From positions 1,666,812,800 to 1,666,876,799 of the forward strand of contig CM066031.1 in the NCBI GenBank assembly GCA_033557465.1: 64,000 nt of DNA, in the 5' to 3' direction. Position numbers and translations under genes: made by a program. Positions 44,250 through 55,404 of this stretch are shown one piece after another; within the stretch, counting starts at the first letter, position 1; each line of letters starts with the position of its first letter. The stretch comes from Ichthyophis bannanicus (Eukaryota; Chordata; Amphibia; Gymnophiona; Ichthyophiidae). The notes beneath the pieces were generated by a model. That model had not been told where the DNA came from and searched no databases. It saw nothing but the letters and a program-made list of their open reading frames with translations.

Positions 44250-45239
44250 TGTCATGATGCGGGCACTAATAAAGCTGGTTTTAAGAAAAGAAATCCTGTT
44301 TTAGAAGAACTAGATGTGCAGTTACCTCCAGGCACAGCTAGAGGGAGCAGGAACAGACATACTGGACTTAATGAGCCTAAGCTCACTGATGACCTGCAGC
44401 TGAAAGGGAACCAGGAAGTCAGCAGTAACGGTTCACTTTATAAGCCAGAGCAGAATGCTTCTGGACAGCAGGAGTGGCATAAGCAGAGGAAGCAGTGGAC
44501 ACAGCAGGAGCTGAGGAAGGAGGAGAAAGAGGAAGAAGGAACTGGAGCTGGACTAGAAGGAGAAACAGCAGAGGAGCCTGGGGGCTATCAAGGACATAAG
44601 CCTGATTGCTGTGGAAGAAGCCAAGCTGGAAGCTGGAGGAGAAACAGACCTCACAAGGTGGGAAGCCAGAAAGCCCAAACTGGACCTGTTGTGCAAGGGG
44701 AGTTTGGTGGAAGTTGCTCCAAGGTGAGAGGCTCTGCCACGCCTAGTTCCTATACTCTGCCTGTCTGTAACATAGAGAGAAGAAAGCTAAGAACCAGAGA
44801 GGGAGGTTCTGACAGAAGCTTATCTCTAGAGGATCATTGCCCAGTTTCACCTATTCAGAGGGAAAAGCAGTTTTATAAGCAACGGAAGTTTTTACTCAGT
44901 GAGCCAAGGTATGAGGCATTGAAGATTAACTGTAATGATTGTACTGCTAAAAGTTATGCTAAAAGAAGTATTCCTCCTAGGAGAAACAAGAGTCAAGACT
45001 GGTTCACTAAACTACCGCCAGCCTTAAGAGTCCCTGGTTATGTGAAGCCAAACTCCCAAGTAGTAGATTACCATGCTGAAATAGACAGGGACAGTGGAAG
45101 CCCTTTGAATCAGTATAGGGGAGAGGAATTGATGGAAGTGGATTCTCCCAGCACTATTCCCTCACCTTTGCCTGAGGAAATGGAATGTGATTGGTGCACT
45201 GCCTATGCTCCAAAGTGTGTATGCTCCACAGAAGAATAA
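44250..45239 (+). other. Open reading frame filling the LTR upstream region
   Basis: The frame is open from the first base of the LTR to TAA 45,237-45,239, 329 codons within the LTR (and 24 codons upstream of it). It has no ATG until near its end. The product would be hydrophilic: Gln/Glu/Lys-rich in the middle (RKQWTQQELRKEEKEEEGTG), then QFYKQRKFLLSEPRYEALK and DWFTKLPPALRVPGYVKPNS, with an acidic, Cys-containing end (EEMECDWCTAYAPKCVC). I do not recognise the family. LTR-overlapping genes exist in some retroviruses (for example MMTV sag or foamy virus accessory genes), but no similarity to them is claimed. Confidence 0.4.
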
Positions 45240-45504
45240 ATGAAATATAATTTGATGTTTATTATACTGAATATTACTTTGAAGAAAAACCTGCTTTAAA
45301 CTATGAAGTAACAGTTAACTAGCCAGTGAATATTGGTACCTTTTGAAACAAAGGACTGTTTCTGTTATCTAAAATATCTCTTAGTTGAACCTTGCTTTAA
45401 ACGGGGAATAAAAGCCTTTATTACCCTACACTTGGACTCTCTTTGTTCTTTAACAGCGCTACCTAGTGGCGTATAATCTTTGTGTCACCGGCAACCGAGT
45501 GACA
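44250..45504 (+). mobile_element. Solo LTR of a retrovirus-like or LTR retrotransposon
   Basis: Starts TGTCATGATGCGG and ends CCGAGTGACA (TGTCA/TGACA termini), flanked by GTAT on both sides (44,246-44,249 and 45,505-45,508), a 4-bp target duplication. An AATAAA polyadenylation signal lies at about 45,406-45,411, followed by a pyrimidine-rich stretch, as expected near an R/U5 junction. At 1,255 bp it is long. No second LTR or internal region occurs in the window, so it is a solo LTR from recombination. A 4-bp duplication is typical of several retroviral and Gypsy groups; the group is not identified. Confidence 0.7.
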
Positions 45505-48500
45505 GTATATATGTATTTTTCTGTTTGTTTATTGACCTTTTTATTTCCATAGTTTCTCAAGAAATCAATAGCTTTGATCCAGGGATTTGTAATGTTGATA
45601 CTTTTGATAAATACAAGAGATGCTTTTAGCACAGATTTGATGCTGTTGGAGTTTAGATCAATTAGTTACTTGATGATTTACTGTTGTATATCATCAGTTA
45701 TTTTTCTTAAAATGTAAACTTTTACAAAGTTTACAGCAATTAATCAACTAGGATTTTGCATCTAAAATCAGTGTTAAGAGTTTGTGTGGATTTGTTTAGT
45801 AAGATTGGGTGGTAGTAGCAGTAGTAGTAGTAGTAGTGAAAGCCTGCTTCATCTTTTCTGTCTTCCCCTCTCCTCCTCTTTCTTTCCCTCCCAAGCCATC
45901 TTAGGTTATTGAACTTGACCGAAGAACTGGTGTTGTGCTGCTTTTCCTACGTCTCAGGAGGGGCTTTTAAATGAAATCAGATATAAATCACTCTGAGGGG
46001 CAGTTCTTCAGAGTGGTGTCACTTTCATTGAGCAATGAGAACTGGAGTGAAGTCGTGCCAAACGGTCCACCAGCTGGCTTGTGCAATTGAACTTTGATAA
46101 CATAAATTGATTAGATAGTAAATGTATTTGTGTTAAACATTAAATATTTTAGCGGAAGAACTTCCTAATGTGTTTATACCCTCAAAAGAAGGCTTGAATA
46201 GAAGAAGACTAGTTAAGGTAACAAAGGTTCAAATTGTTTTATGTCGTGGCTTGAAGGGAATTAAGGTTAAACAGATTCACAGATGGATGATATCTTTTTA
46301 TTCATTATATTAAGGTGTGGGTGTCTGATTAACATGTGACTGTGCTTGTACTGTTTTCCAGTTAATCATTATATGATGAATTGTAATGATTACACTATCA
46401 TAATGCAGTAATAGTGTTAGGAGAAAGGTACAGCAGGTTCTTAATGTCGCAGTTATGACATTCTGTTGTTGACTGGCAGGTTTCCGTTGCAGTGGTGCTT
46501 TACTAAAGATGAACAGTAAATACTGCTCCTAGGTATTTCTGACCAACTTTGAATGAGCTTGGATACTTGCTGGCAAAGTTAAGGACTCGCCAGCCAGTTT
46601 CTGATCTATCACAGCATATGTGTGTTGCAAGCTGTCCTAGAGAGCAAACAATGGGGGAGAAATGGTGTACAGTCCGATCCAAAACTGCTCACACCAAATG
46701 TGATTTGCTCCCACAGAAACGCTGTTTGAAGGAAAACATATTGTAATTGTGCTTTATTATCATGTCTTTGGTTTACAGAAGGATTCATCTGATTAAAGAC
46801 TGCTGATTTCCAGGTGTCCTGCCATCAGTCAGTGTTTCCAATGGGAGCTACGTGACCCTTTGCTAGGCATTCTTGGCTTGTCAGTGCCTAGCTCAGTTAA
46901 TGAGGTGAGATACTATCCATTGCCTGTTTATTATCTTACTTTGGAAGGCACTTTTCTTTCTGCCTTCCAAAGCTCCATTGCTGCAGTTCGTGCATTTTGC
47001 TGTACTGCTGCATAGCTGAAGAAGCTGGGTGGCATCTAATTAAAAAATTTAGGGGTTCAGATTTTCTGAAAATCTTTCAGAGTGATTAGAGCTAATTTTC
47101 CCCACCTTCTTCATGCCACCCCACAGGCATTTTTATCAGAAGAACTATTCGACAGGGCTGAATTTGTAGACAAAAAGAAAGTTGGACTATGGAGCCAAGG
47201 GGTGGGATAGGTGTGCCAGGGGAAGGTGCAGCAGGAGATGAAGGGCTGGATTAGAACTTAGAATGAATGATTGTTCTGTTCCAGTCTCATCATGTCCTTG
47301 TAGGCTGGAAGCGAGGGGTTGCAACAGAACACCCCTACTTTTTTTCCAGAGTCTGAAAAGAAGTTGCGGAACTGCAGACTTTTCCCTCAGAAATTAAGCC
47401 CTGCGGTTTGGGAACTTGGGTCAGGGAAGAAAAATGATAAGCTGGAAAAGAAGCTTCATTATGGTTTATGGAAGCACTATAAAAAGCACTACCCTGCAGA
47501 GCACAACTATACGGACGATCAGGGGAGGGGGGGAGCAAGTGAGTTAGTGAGTGTTGGGTGAATGGGAATAAGAGGTTAAATGAAAAGAACCAAGGAGGGC
47601 TATGGTAATATTAATGTAAACTACAAACCTTTATTGGACGTGGATTTACTGTTTAATGTTTTGTGGTTATAAGGGGGTTATGTATGTAATGCACCTGTTT
47701 GTTTGCTAATGAAGATATCTACCAAAAAAAAAAGAAAAACTATTTGGAGAGGGAAGTGGAGGCTGCTAATGGGTCACATCTGAACAAGATTGATTCTGGA
47801 GGTGGGAGAGAGAAAAACGGGGGCAATTGAATGAAAATCTCCCCATCTGTTTTATGTTATCCAGCTATTATATTTTAGGTGTCATTCACAAGTTAAAACA
47901 ATGCTGAGCTGGTTTCCATCCCTCTCCTTTTTCAGCTTGTGACCATAACTTTCCATTGCCAATGAACTTACCTGTGTAAGTTTTCTGACATTGGAAAAAT
48001 AGGCATGTATGTTAGTTATATCGGATTCAGCATTGTGGTGTACATAAGTGAATATTTTTCCTGTGTCATGAAACTTCCACATGCACCTTGACCAACAATG
48101 GGAAATTTACATGTAAATTGAAAAAGTGCATGGAAGGAAATTAGCAAGGATCTGTTTCATACACACAAATGGCATCTCTGTCACCAACATCCACACAAAT
48201 CCAAGCTGTTTGACACAGACACACAGGGCATCCCTCTCGCACAAAGAAGCTCCTGTCTCTGTCACATGCATACATGCAAGTGTACAAAATCAACTTCCTC
48301 TCTCTCGCACAAACACAATATAGTATCTCTTGCTCACATGCACACAAGCACAGCCTCCTCTTGTCTCTCAAAGAAAAATGTCACAAACGAGCCCAATATT
48401 GAGCCAGCACCCGACTGTGTTAATTTAAGCATTGGTGCTGATGTTTAATACATATATTCAACACCGCTATCTGTATAATGCAGTCACCATGCTGACGCTA

Positions 48501-48767
48501 TCCATTTAATATAGACTTGCTATTTTGTATGCCTAAATTGAATGGATATATTGTCCAGATAGTGGCTAAATATCACTGCTATCTGGATAATTTTAAAGCA
48601 CTCCAGTCTAAGCCCAGTCTGATATTATTATACATATATTATCAGGTTGCTCGGGCAGAGTTTTGATCCGATACATGTTTGGGGAAATATGTGTTTGGTG
48701 TAGAGAAGACTTTCTTTTTTTTTTTTTGGAAATGTTTTGTATCCCACCTATATTACACCTTTCCTCC
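45505..48767. other. Unassigned spacer
   Basis: No gene was recognised. It contains a GTA microsatellite (45,812-45,837), an A run near 47,726, and a CA/CT-rich degenerate tract at about 48,150-48,370 whose frames are compositional artefacts. The frame at 47,319-47,561 has no recognisable motif. Confidence 0.35.
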
Positions 48768-48775
48768 TTCCAGAA

Positions 48776-48977
48776 TAGGATTGCCAACTGGCTCCAGATA
48801 TGCCCGACAGGCTTGATCCAGTCCTGGGTTTACCCCATTGCATGCAGGGACTTATAGTTCTGATCTCTCTATAGCACTCCATAAGAAAAGCAAGGCTACA
48901 TGTCCCTGCATGCAATGGGGTAAACCCAGGACTGGATTAAGCCTGTCGGGTGCATCTGTAGCCAGTTGGCAACCCTA
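48776..48977. mobile_element. Palindromic hAT-type MITE
   Basis: Arms 48,776-48,853 and 48,900-48,977 are near-perfect inverted repeats beginning TAGGATTGCCAACTGGC and, read inward from the right, TAGGGTTGCCAACTGGC, with a spacer of about 46 bp. TTCCAGAA flanks both ends exactly (48,768-48,775 and 48,978-48,985), an 8-bp target duplication diagnostic of hAT. Length 202 bp, non-coding. Confidence 0.88.
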
Positions 48978-48985
48978 TTCCAGAA

Positions 48986-49700
48986 GGGGAACTGTATGTG
49001 ATGAGCGGGATGCAGTTTTAACTTGAAGTTGCATGCTTCTGAATTTAACTGTTGTCACTGATTATGTACTGCACTTTTTCCCTGTGTCTGTTTGGTTAAC
49101 TGCCATTGTCATTACTCAGTGTTTTAGATTGCTGTGTTTTAAGGTACTCTTTGTTCTTGTTCTATGCGAGCCACTGTACAGATCCAAAATCATCATAACT
49201 GTTATGTAATAACTCAAACTCAGTGTGAATTTGTGCATGTTTCAGTAAGACAACGGAGTCCAAAAGCCCACTAGTTGTAAATGGATCAGAGGGGTTTATT
49301 GTCATAGGTAGAATAAAGTGGTTTATTTTTATCTTTCACCACTATCTCTTTTTGTTATCTGTAGGCTGACATGCAAAGAATGAAGATAGGCAGTATTTCT
49401 TCTCAGAAGCCACAAACTTGTCTGGTTTATGGATCCAACAGCCTGAGTAATACATGGATATATTTGGTCTGAGAGTTAGATTAATTATGCTGAGAAACAG
49501 ACTTGTTTACTATTCTCAAGGACCTAAGTAACTTACTCCTAGCATAGGAGAAGGATGGAGGGTAAATATCCCATATCTTTTTCATATGTTTTCTTTATTC
49601 AGGAGGCTTGAATCGCAGAAACACCTAGGACTTTTTCTCCCTGGTTACAGAACAGGAGAAGATCACTTGTCAGTTGGTTTCTTAGAGCAAAGTCGAGCGG
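48986..49700. other. Unassigned spacer
   Basis: No gene or repeat body was recognised between the MITE and DIRS copy 2. Confidence 0.3.
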
Positions 49701-49705
49701 TATTT

Positions 49706-49880
49706 TTGTTCTCCAGGACCAAGCAGGAAGTCAGTCCTCACATATGGGTGACGTCGGTGCCGACGGAGCCCCCGTGCGGAGCATTTCCCCAGCTTTCAAA
49801 GAAAGCCTTTGGGAATGCAGCGCGCATGCGCGGTCTCCTTCCCGCCCAAGGGTGCCATCTTGCTCAGTCTTTCTTTTTCT
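49706..49880 (+). repeat. DIRS copy 2 left inverted terminal repeat
   Basis: Contains CGCGCATGCGCG at 49,821-49,832, an exact match to the NRF1 consensus YGCGCAYGCGCR, and GGTGCCATCTTGCTCAG, the complement of a YY1-like AAGATGGC. Both could drive transcription from the repeat. Its inverse lies at about 55,207-55,360. Confidence 0.85.
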
Positions 49881-50129
49881 GCGGAGCCCAGTGGACGTGA
49901 GTTCATGTCACCCGGGAAAAGTTGATTTTTTTTCTGCGATTTTCGCTGTTTCTTATCCGGTTCGACACCGGTTCCCCTTCCCGCCTGGGCTCGGTACACC
50001 AGTATCGAGTCTGGAGTTTCTTTTTCGGTTTTTGTGCTTCGTGACTAGCGTTCGCGCCTTTTTTGTTATTTTCACTGGCAGCCCAATCTTTTCACCTTGC
50101 AGGGGCCCTTTTTCCTTGCAGGTTCAAAA

Positions 50130-52013
50130 AAATGTGATCGGTGCAAGAAACTTATGTCTCTCACCGACACACATGACTGCTGCCTCCGATGCCTCGGGCC
50201 CAACCATGACCTGCTGGTCTGTGGCCCGTGCGGCAAAATGTCGTCGAAGGCACTTCGGAGCCATCAGCATCAGCGAGAGAGAATTTTTTCAGAGTCTGCG
50301 TCCGGCCGGGCCCGGACTTCGTCAGAGGCCTCGACATCTTGGGAGTCTGACCCCGACCGCCGTAGTGGTTCCTCTGAGAGGGGGTCTCCCACCTGGGAGC
50401 ACAAAAGGAAAAAGGAGCTTGTGAGGGTGGCGTCGGTGGAGGCCCCTGGGTCCTTGAGGGCCAGGTCACATAGCCCTGACCGCCGCCCCAGGCTCTTGGA
50501 GTCGGAGAGGCCATCCAAACTACCTCGCATGGAGCCGGAGTCCCTGTGTCACATAAGTTCTGTTGTCCTCATGGACTCTCCTCTGGGAGGGCCGACGTCG
50601 GGCCCGACACCGTCGGGGGCTGCTGGGTCTCCTGAGCTTGGACTCAGGCAGATGGCCTTGGAGAGCAGCTTGTCTGCCTTCGTGGAACAGCAGCGGGTGC
50701 TGATCGCCGGTCTGACTGGTGCATCTGCCCCGACCACCGGGACCTCGATGTCCAAGTTGACCCCGGAGACTGAGCCGATCCTCTAGTCGATGAAGTCTTG
50801 AATCGATCCTCGGTCAAGGTCCCCCTTGACCTCCCATGCGGGGCCGAGGTCATTGATGCCTGTGCCCTCGGCATCAGGCGGGTGGCACCGAGGCCCACAT
50901 GGCCGGAGCCGCTCGACTCCTCGGGGGAGTCTGTGTGGGAGACGGAGGATGAGGAGTCTCCTGACACCTTCCGGACCCAGTGCGTCCCATCGGACTCACT
51001 GGAGTCTGAGCCTCGGAGAAGGTCCCCCCTGGAGGATACCTGGTTCTTGGACTTCGTGAGGGACACGGCCAAGGCTTTGGCATTCCCTGCGGATGCCGAG
51101 GAGGAGCCTCGAGCCAAGGAGCTCGATGCCCTCCAGTATGATTTTCCTCCAAAGGAAGCTTTTACTGTATTGGTTCTTCTGATGCTGGAATGGCTGCTCT
51201 TCCATATGTGGGAGGCACCGGCCTCGGCGCCGGTCCTGAGCAAGTGGGTCGATTCCATTTATCGAGTCCGCAAAGCCCTGGGTTCCAAAAGGCGCAGCTA
51301 CTGCACAATTCCATGGTTGTGGAATCGGCCATGCACAGCCTGAAGAGTCAGAAGATGCACTCCTTGGTGCCCCCCAACCGGGGGGCCCGGAACCTGGATG
51401 CCCTCGGTAGAAAGTGCTTCCAGGGCTATCTTGCCGTGTCCAGACTTACCAGCTGTACATGGGCATGTACTTACGGGACCTGGCAAAGGAGATTGCTGGG
51501 TTCTCAGCTGGCCTCTCCGAGGAACCTTTGCAGAGGTTCAAGGCCTTGTCTACAGGGATCCGGGAGTGCTCGAAGTTCATCTCTCGAGCAGCCTATGATG
51601 GCTTCAAGGCTTCAGCCCGGGTAGCCGTGGCCGGCATCGGTGCACGCCGTCAAGCCTGGCTACAGTCATCGGACCTGGAGTCATGGGTGCAGGACAAGTT
51701 GGTCGATGTCCCGTGCCAAGGTGACAACCTCTTCGGTAAGCCCATGACTGAAAAGGCTGCAGAAATCGAGACTGAGACTCTCACCAGGACAAGGCTGTCC
51801 AGGAAGACTTCTGCCCCTTCTCAAAAGAAGAAGGGCTCGGGAAAGAAGCCCTTTTTCCCGAGGAAGGGTGCTGCCTACAAAACCTACCTTCAGTATCAGG
51901 CCTCTCCAGCTCGCCAGCAGGCCAAGGGGCAGGGGCAGGTGCATGGGCCCTGTAGGCAGAAGACCCCCAAGCCACCAGCTCCGGCTCCTGCACAGCAGGG
52001 AGCGGGGTTTTGA
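50130..52013 (+). pseudogene. DIRS copy 2 gag-like gene, heavily broken
   Basis: Opens with FKKCDRCKKLMSLTDTHDC...CLRCLGP and CGPCGKMSS (Cys-rich module), but the ATG used by copy 1 is lost. TAG at 50,784 and a nearby TGA are nonsense changes (GAG in copy 1 at the first). Frame changes occur near 50,880, 51,290 and 51,420. The C-terminal third is open again: YQLYMGMYLRDLAKEIAGF, ARRQAWLQSSDLESWVQDK and a basic KKKGSGKKPFF tail, ending at GGG TTT TGA (52,011-52,013). The product and role are as for copy 1. Confidence 0.85.
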
Positions 52014-53925
52014 CTCCCACAGCATAGCCTCTCCTCCGCCGGTGGCTCCACTCAGCACAGGAGGTCGGCTGACCCTGTACGCCTACAGGTGGCCAGCCAT
52101 CACAGGGGATACCTGGGTACTGAGCATAGTCCAAAAAGGCTACATGCTTCACTTCCACCAGCTACCCCCCTCCTACTTTCCAGGGGAGCCTCCCAGACTC
52201 CCTCTACACAGAAACCTCCTTCTTCAGGAGTTGGCAAGTCTTCAAAGGGAACAGGCGGTGGAACCGGTGCCTCACCACCTGACAGGGCAAGGCTTCTACT
52301 CCAGGTACTTCCTGGTACCAAAAAGGACAGGAGGCCTCCGGCCTATCCTAGACTTGTGAAACCTAAACAAGTTTCTGGAGAGGGAAAAGTTCAAGATGCT
52401 TACCCTTGGGATACTGCTGCCCTACCTCCAGCAGGGAGACTGGCTATGCTCCTTAGACCTAAAGGATGCTTATACTCACATCCTCATTCATCCAGACCAC
52501 AGACAACATCTCAGATTTGTGGTGGTAGGAAACCATTTTCAGTACAGGGTACTTCCCTTTGGCCTAACCTCTGCCCCCAGGGTTTTCACCAAATGCCTGG
52601 CGGTGGTGGCAGCTTATCTCAGGAATCAGGAAATTTTTGTCTTCCCATACCTGGATGACTGGCTCATCAGGGGCCAGTCTCTCCAGGAGGCCCAACAAGC
52701 CACTCTTCGCACTGTCTCTCTTTTTCAGCATCAGGGCTTTATCATAAACTACGCAAAGTCCACTTTGCTCCCCTCTCAAAACCTAGAGTTTATAAGGGCA
52801 AAATTAGACACCCTTCAGGCAAGGGCTTACTTGCCTGAAGACAGGGCCCACAGACTGATGGACTTGACCAACCAGTTCCAAAACACTTCTCATGTTTCCG
52901 CCAGGCATTACCTGCGGCTCCTGGGCCACATGGCATCCACTATACATGTGACTCCGAATGTCCGTCTGCACATGCGGGCTGCTCTGTGGTGCCTCAGAGC
53001 TCAGTGGATACAGGCCACAGGCGACCTCCGAGACAGAGTAAAGGTGTCCAAACCACTTTTGGACTCCTTACAGTGGTGGCTACATCTCCCAAACCTTCTC
53101 AGGGGGATACCTTTTCAGGCTCCAGCACACACAAGGGTGCTGACAACCAATGCTTCCTTAAAGGGCTGGGGTGCACATTGCCAGGGCATGTGCACTCAAG
53201 GCCTGTGGTCTCCTCGAGAGGCCACGCAGCAAATCAGTCTTCTGGAACTGCGAGCAATTCGCTTAGCTCTGCAAACATTTTCTCATGCCCTCTCTCACCA
53301 GTCTGTCCTAGTTCAGACAGACAATCAAGTGGCAGTGTTCTACATGAACAAACAAGGGGGCACGGGATCCAGGCTCCTATGTCAGGAAGCACTGGACCTC
53401 TGCTCCTTTGCGGTCAAACAGGGTATGTTTCTCAAAGCAGTTTACCTGCCTCGTCAGGAGAATTTCCTGGCAGACAAGCTAAGCAGGATTCTCCAGCCTC
53501 ACGAATGGCAGTTGAATCCATTGGTGGTTCAGCAGATCTTCCTCCACTGGGGACTTCCATCCATCGATCTCTTTGCAAATCCACTAAATCGTCAGCTGCC
53601 CAGGTTCTTCTCCAGACAGCCGCATCCCCTGAGGATGGCAGCAGATGCTTTTCTGATCTCATGGTCTACGGGCCTCCTGTATGCGTTTCCTCCCACACCC
53701 CTGGTGGCCCGAACTCTGTTCAAGATTCTCCGGGACAAGGCCTCGTTGATTCTGGTAGTCCCCAGATGGCCGAGGCAGCCGTGGTTTCCACTTCTTCTGC
53801 AGTTGGCGGTTGAAGCTCTGTTCCCTCTGGGGTTGCAACACAATCTCCTGTCTCAAGAGCAGGGTTCCCTTCTGCACCCCAATCTCAGGTCCCTCAACCT
53901 GATGGCCTGGCTGCTGAAAGGGTAG
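52009..53925 (+). pseudogene. DIRS copy 2 RT/RNase H and DLF...FPP domain, one stop
   Basis: In the +1 frame relative to gag (FDSHSIASPP), open to TAG 53,925 except for TGA 52,357-52,359 in RPILDL*NLNKF (CGA expected). RT: DWLCSLDLKDAYTHILIHP, PFGLTSAPRVFTK and YLDDW near 52,650. RNase H: the first catalytic Asp is lost, TTNASLKGWGAH in place of TTDAS in copies 1 and 3. LLELRAIRLAL, VQTDNQVAVFYMNKQGG and FLADKLSR are kept. The last domain has LPSIDLFANPLN, LLYAFPPTPLVA and VPRWPRQPWFPLL. This is the least interrupted RT gene of the three, but the RNase H change predicts inactivity. Confidence 0.9.
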
Positions 53926-54890
53926 TGCTAGCTCCCTTACCTCTGCCTAAAGACGTTGAAGAGGTGATATTGGTCTCTAGGAGGCAGTCCACAAGAAAGT
54001 CCTATGCCCTCAAGTGGTGTCGGTTTACAGTGTGGTGTGCTCAGCACAATGAAGATCCTTTATCTTGCCTTGTGCCAGTAGTACTGCAGTATTTACTTCA
54101 CCTTTCAGACTTAGGCCTTAATTCTAACTCTGTTCGGGTCCACCTCAGTGCTTTGTCAGCGCACCACTCACCGGTGGAAGGACAGCCTCTGTCGGTTCAC
54201 CCCTTGGTGTCCAGATTTCTCAGAGGTCTGCTTCTACTCAAGCCTCCGGTCCATCCACTGGCGACTGAGTGGGATTTGAACGTGGTCTTGCAACAACTTA
54301 CTCGCCCACCGTTTCAGCCGATGGCTACTTGCCATTTGCACTTCCTCTCTTGGAAAGCGCTCTTCCTGGTGGCTCTTACATCGGCCAGATGTCTGAGTGA
54401 GCTACAATCTCTGGTTTCTGATAGACCGTACACACGGTTCTATAGGAACAGGGTGGTCCTACGGACCCATCCCAAGTTTGCCAGCCAGGCTGAGACAGTC
54501 TTGCATACCCTGTACTGTAAGAGGGCGTTGTCCTTTTACATAAAATGTACGCGAGAGCATCGAAGGGCTGCTCTGCTCTTCGTCTCCTTTGACCCTAATA
54601 AGATGGGGTTACCTGACTCCAAGTGTACGTTGTCCACTTGGGTAGCAGATTGTATCGCCTGGGCGTATAGGGCAGCCGACCTCCCCTTGCAGGGTCGAGT
54701 CACGGCCCACCGTGTCAGGGCGAAAGCCGCATCAGTAGCTCATCTCCACTCTGTTCCGTTGTCAGACATCTGCTGGGCCGCAACTTGGTCTTCAAGCCAG
54801 ACTTTTGCAGCCCATTACTGCCTGGAGAGAGAGTCCTGGAGGGACAGTGCTTTCGGACAGGCGGTACTCCGTAATCTCTTTGAGGTTTAG
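53766..54890 (+). pseudogene. DIRS copy 2 tyrosine recombinase, catalytic Arg lost
   Basis: ATG 53,766 (MAEAAVVSTSS) aligns with the GTG of copy 1, but TGA 53,811-53,813 ends it after 15 codons. The frame then stays open to 54,890. The first catalytic Arg is replaced: TSARCLSEL against TSARRVSEL, consistent with a CpG C-to-T change. Twenty-four codons (LPKVVSSFHLNQEVV... in copy 1) are deleted in frame after HPKF. HRVR and the Tyr in FAAHYCLE remain. It overlaps the RT gene end by 160 bases in the -1 frame, as in copy 1. Predicted inactive. Confidence 0.88.
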
Positions 54891-55029
54891 GCAACTCCTA
54901 CCCTCCGGCCCTTATGTTGGGCTACCGTACGGGGGCGTTCTCAGAGAAAATTCTTCTCACGGATGCTGAGGCTCTTTAGAGGGAGCCATTTTTGTCAGCT
55001 TGGGTTCCCGGTAGCCTAGAGCTGGGGAG

Positions 55030-55140
55030 TCCCATATGTGAGGACTGACTTCCTGCTTGGTCCTGGAGAAAGATTAGTTACTCACCTGTAACAGGTGTTC
55101 TCCAGGAGCAGCAGGAATCAGTCCTCACGACCCTCCCTCC
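55030..55140 (+). repeat. DIRS copy 2 internal complementary region, complete
   Basis: CATATGTGAGGACTGACTTCC and TGCTTGGTCCTGGAGAA complement the left end. They are followed directly by TTAGTTACTCACCTGTAACAGG and TGTTCTCCAGGAGCAGCAGG, which complement the right end. The segment therefore looks like the junction of a circle in which right and left ends meet, the hallmark of DIRS replication models. Confidence 0.85.
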
Positions 55141-55206
55141 ACCCCTGGAGTTGCAGTCATATACTTCATTTTGATTTTTTTTTTTTTTTTGCTGTCTTTT
55201 AGCTAT

Positions 55207-55401
55207 GTCATCAGACTGAGCAAGATGGCACCCTTGGGCGGGAAGGAGACCGTGCATGCGCGCTGCATTCCCAAAGGCTTGCTTTGAAAGCTGGGGAATT
55301 GCTCCGCACGAGGGCTCCGTCGGCGCCGACGTCACCCATATGTGAAGACTGATTCCTGCTGCTCCTGGAGAACACCTGTTACAGGTGAGTAACTACTCTT
55401 T
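55207..55401 (-). repeat. DIRS copy 2 right inverted terminal repeat
   Basis: Inverse of the left repeat plus the outer extension ending GTAACTACTCTTT. It contains a perfect 14-bp palindrome CGTCGGCGCCGACG at 55,318-55,331 at the place where copies 1 and 3 have different palindromes. Confidence 0.85.
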
Positions 55402-55404
55402 CAG

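Larger units (their letters stand above)
49706..55401 (+). mobile_element. DIRS retrotransposon copy 2
   Basis: Same subfamily as copy 1 and uninterrupted, about 5.7 kb. The left terminal repeat (49,706-49,880) and right terminal repeat (about 55,207-55,401) are inverse copies. Gag, RT/RNase H and recombinase lie in between, and a complete internal complementary region lies at 55,030-55,140. All three genes carry lesions. Confidence 0.92.

Noticed and set aside
48126..48448. His/Thr/Cys-rich frames on both strands
   Set aside because: They derive from a degenerate CA/CT-rich simple repeat.
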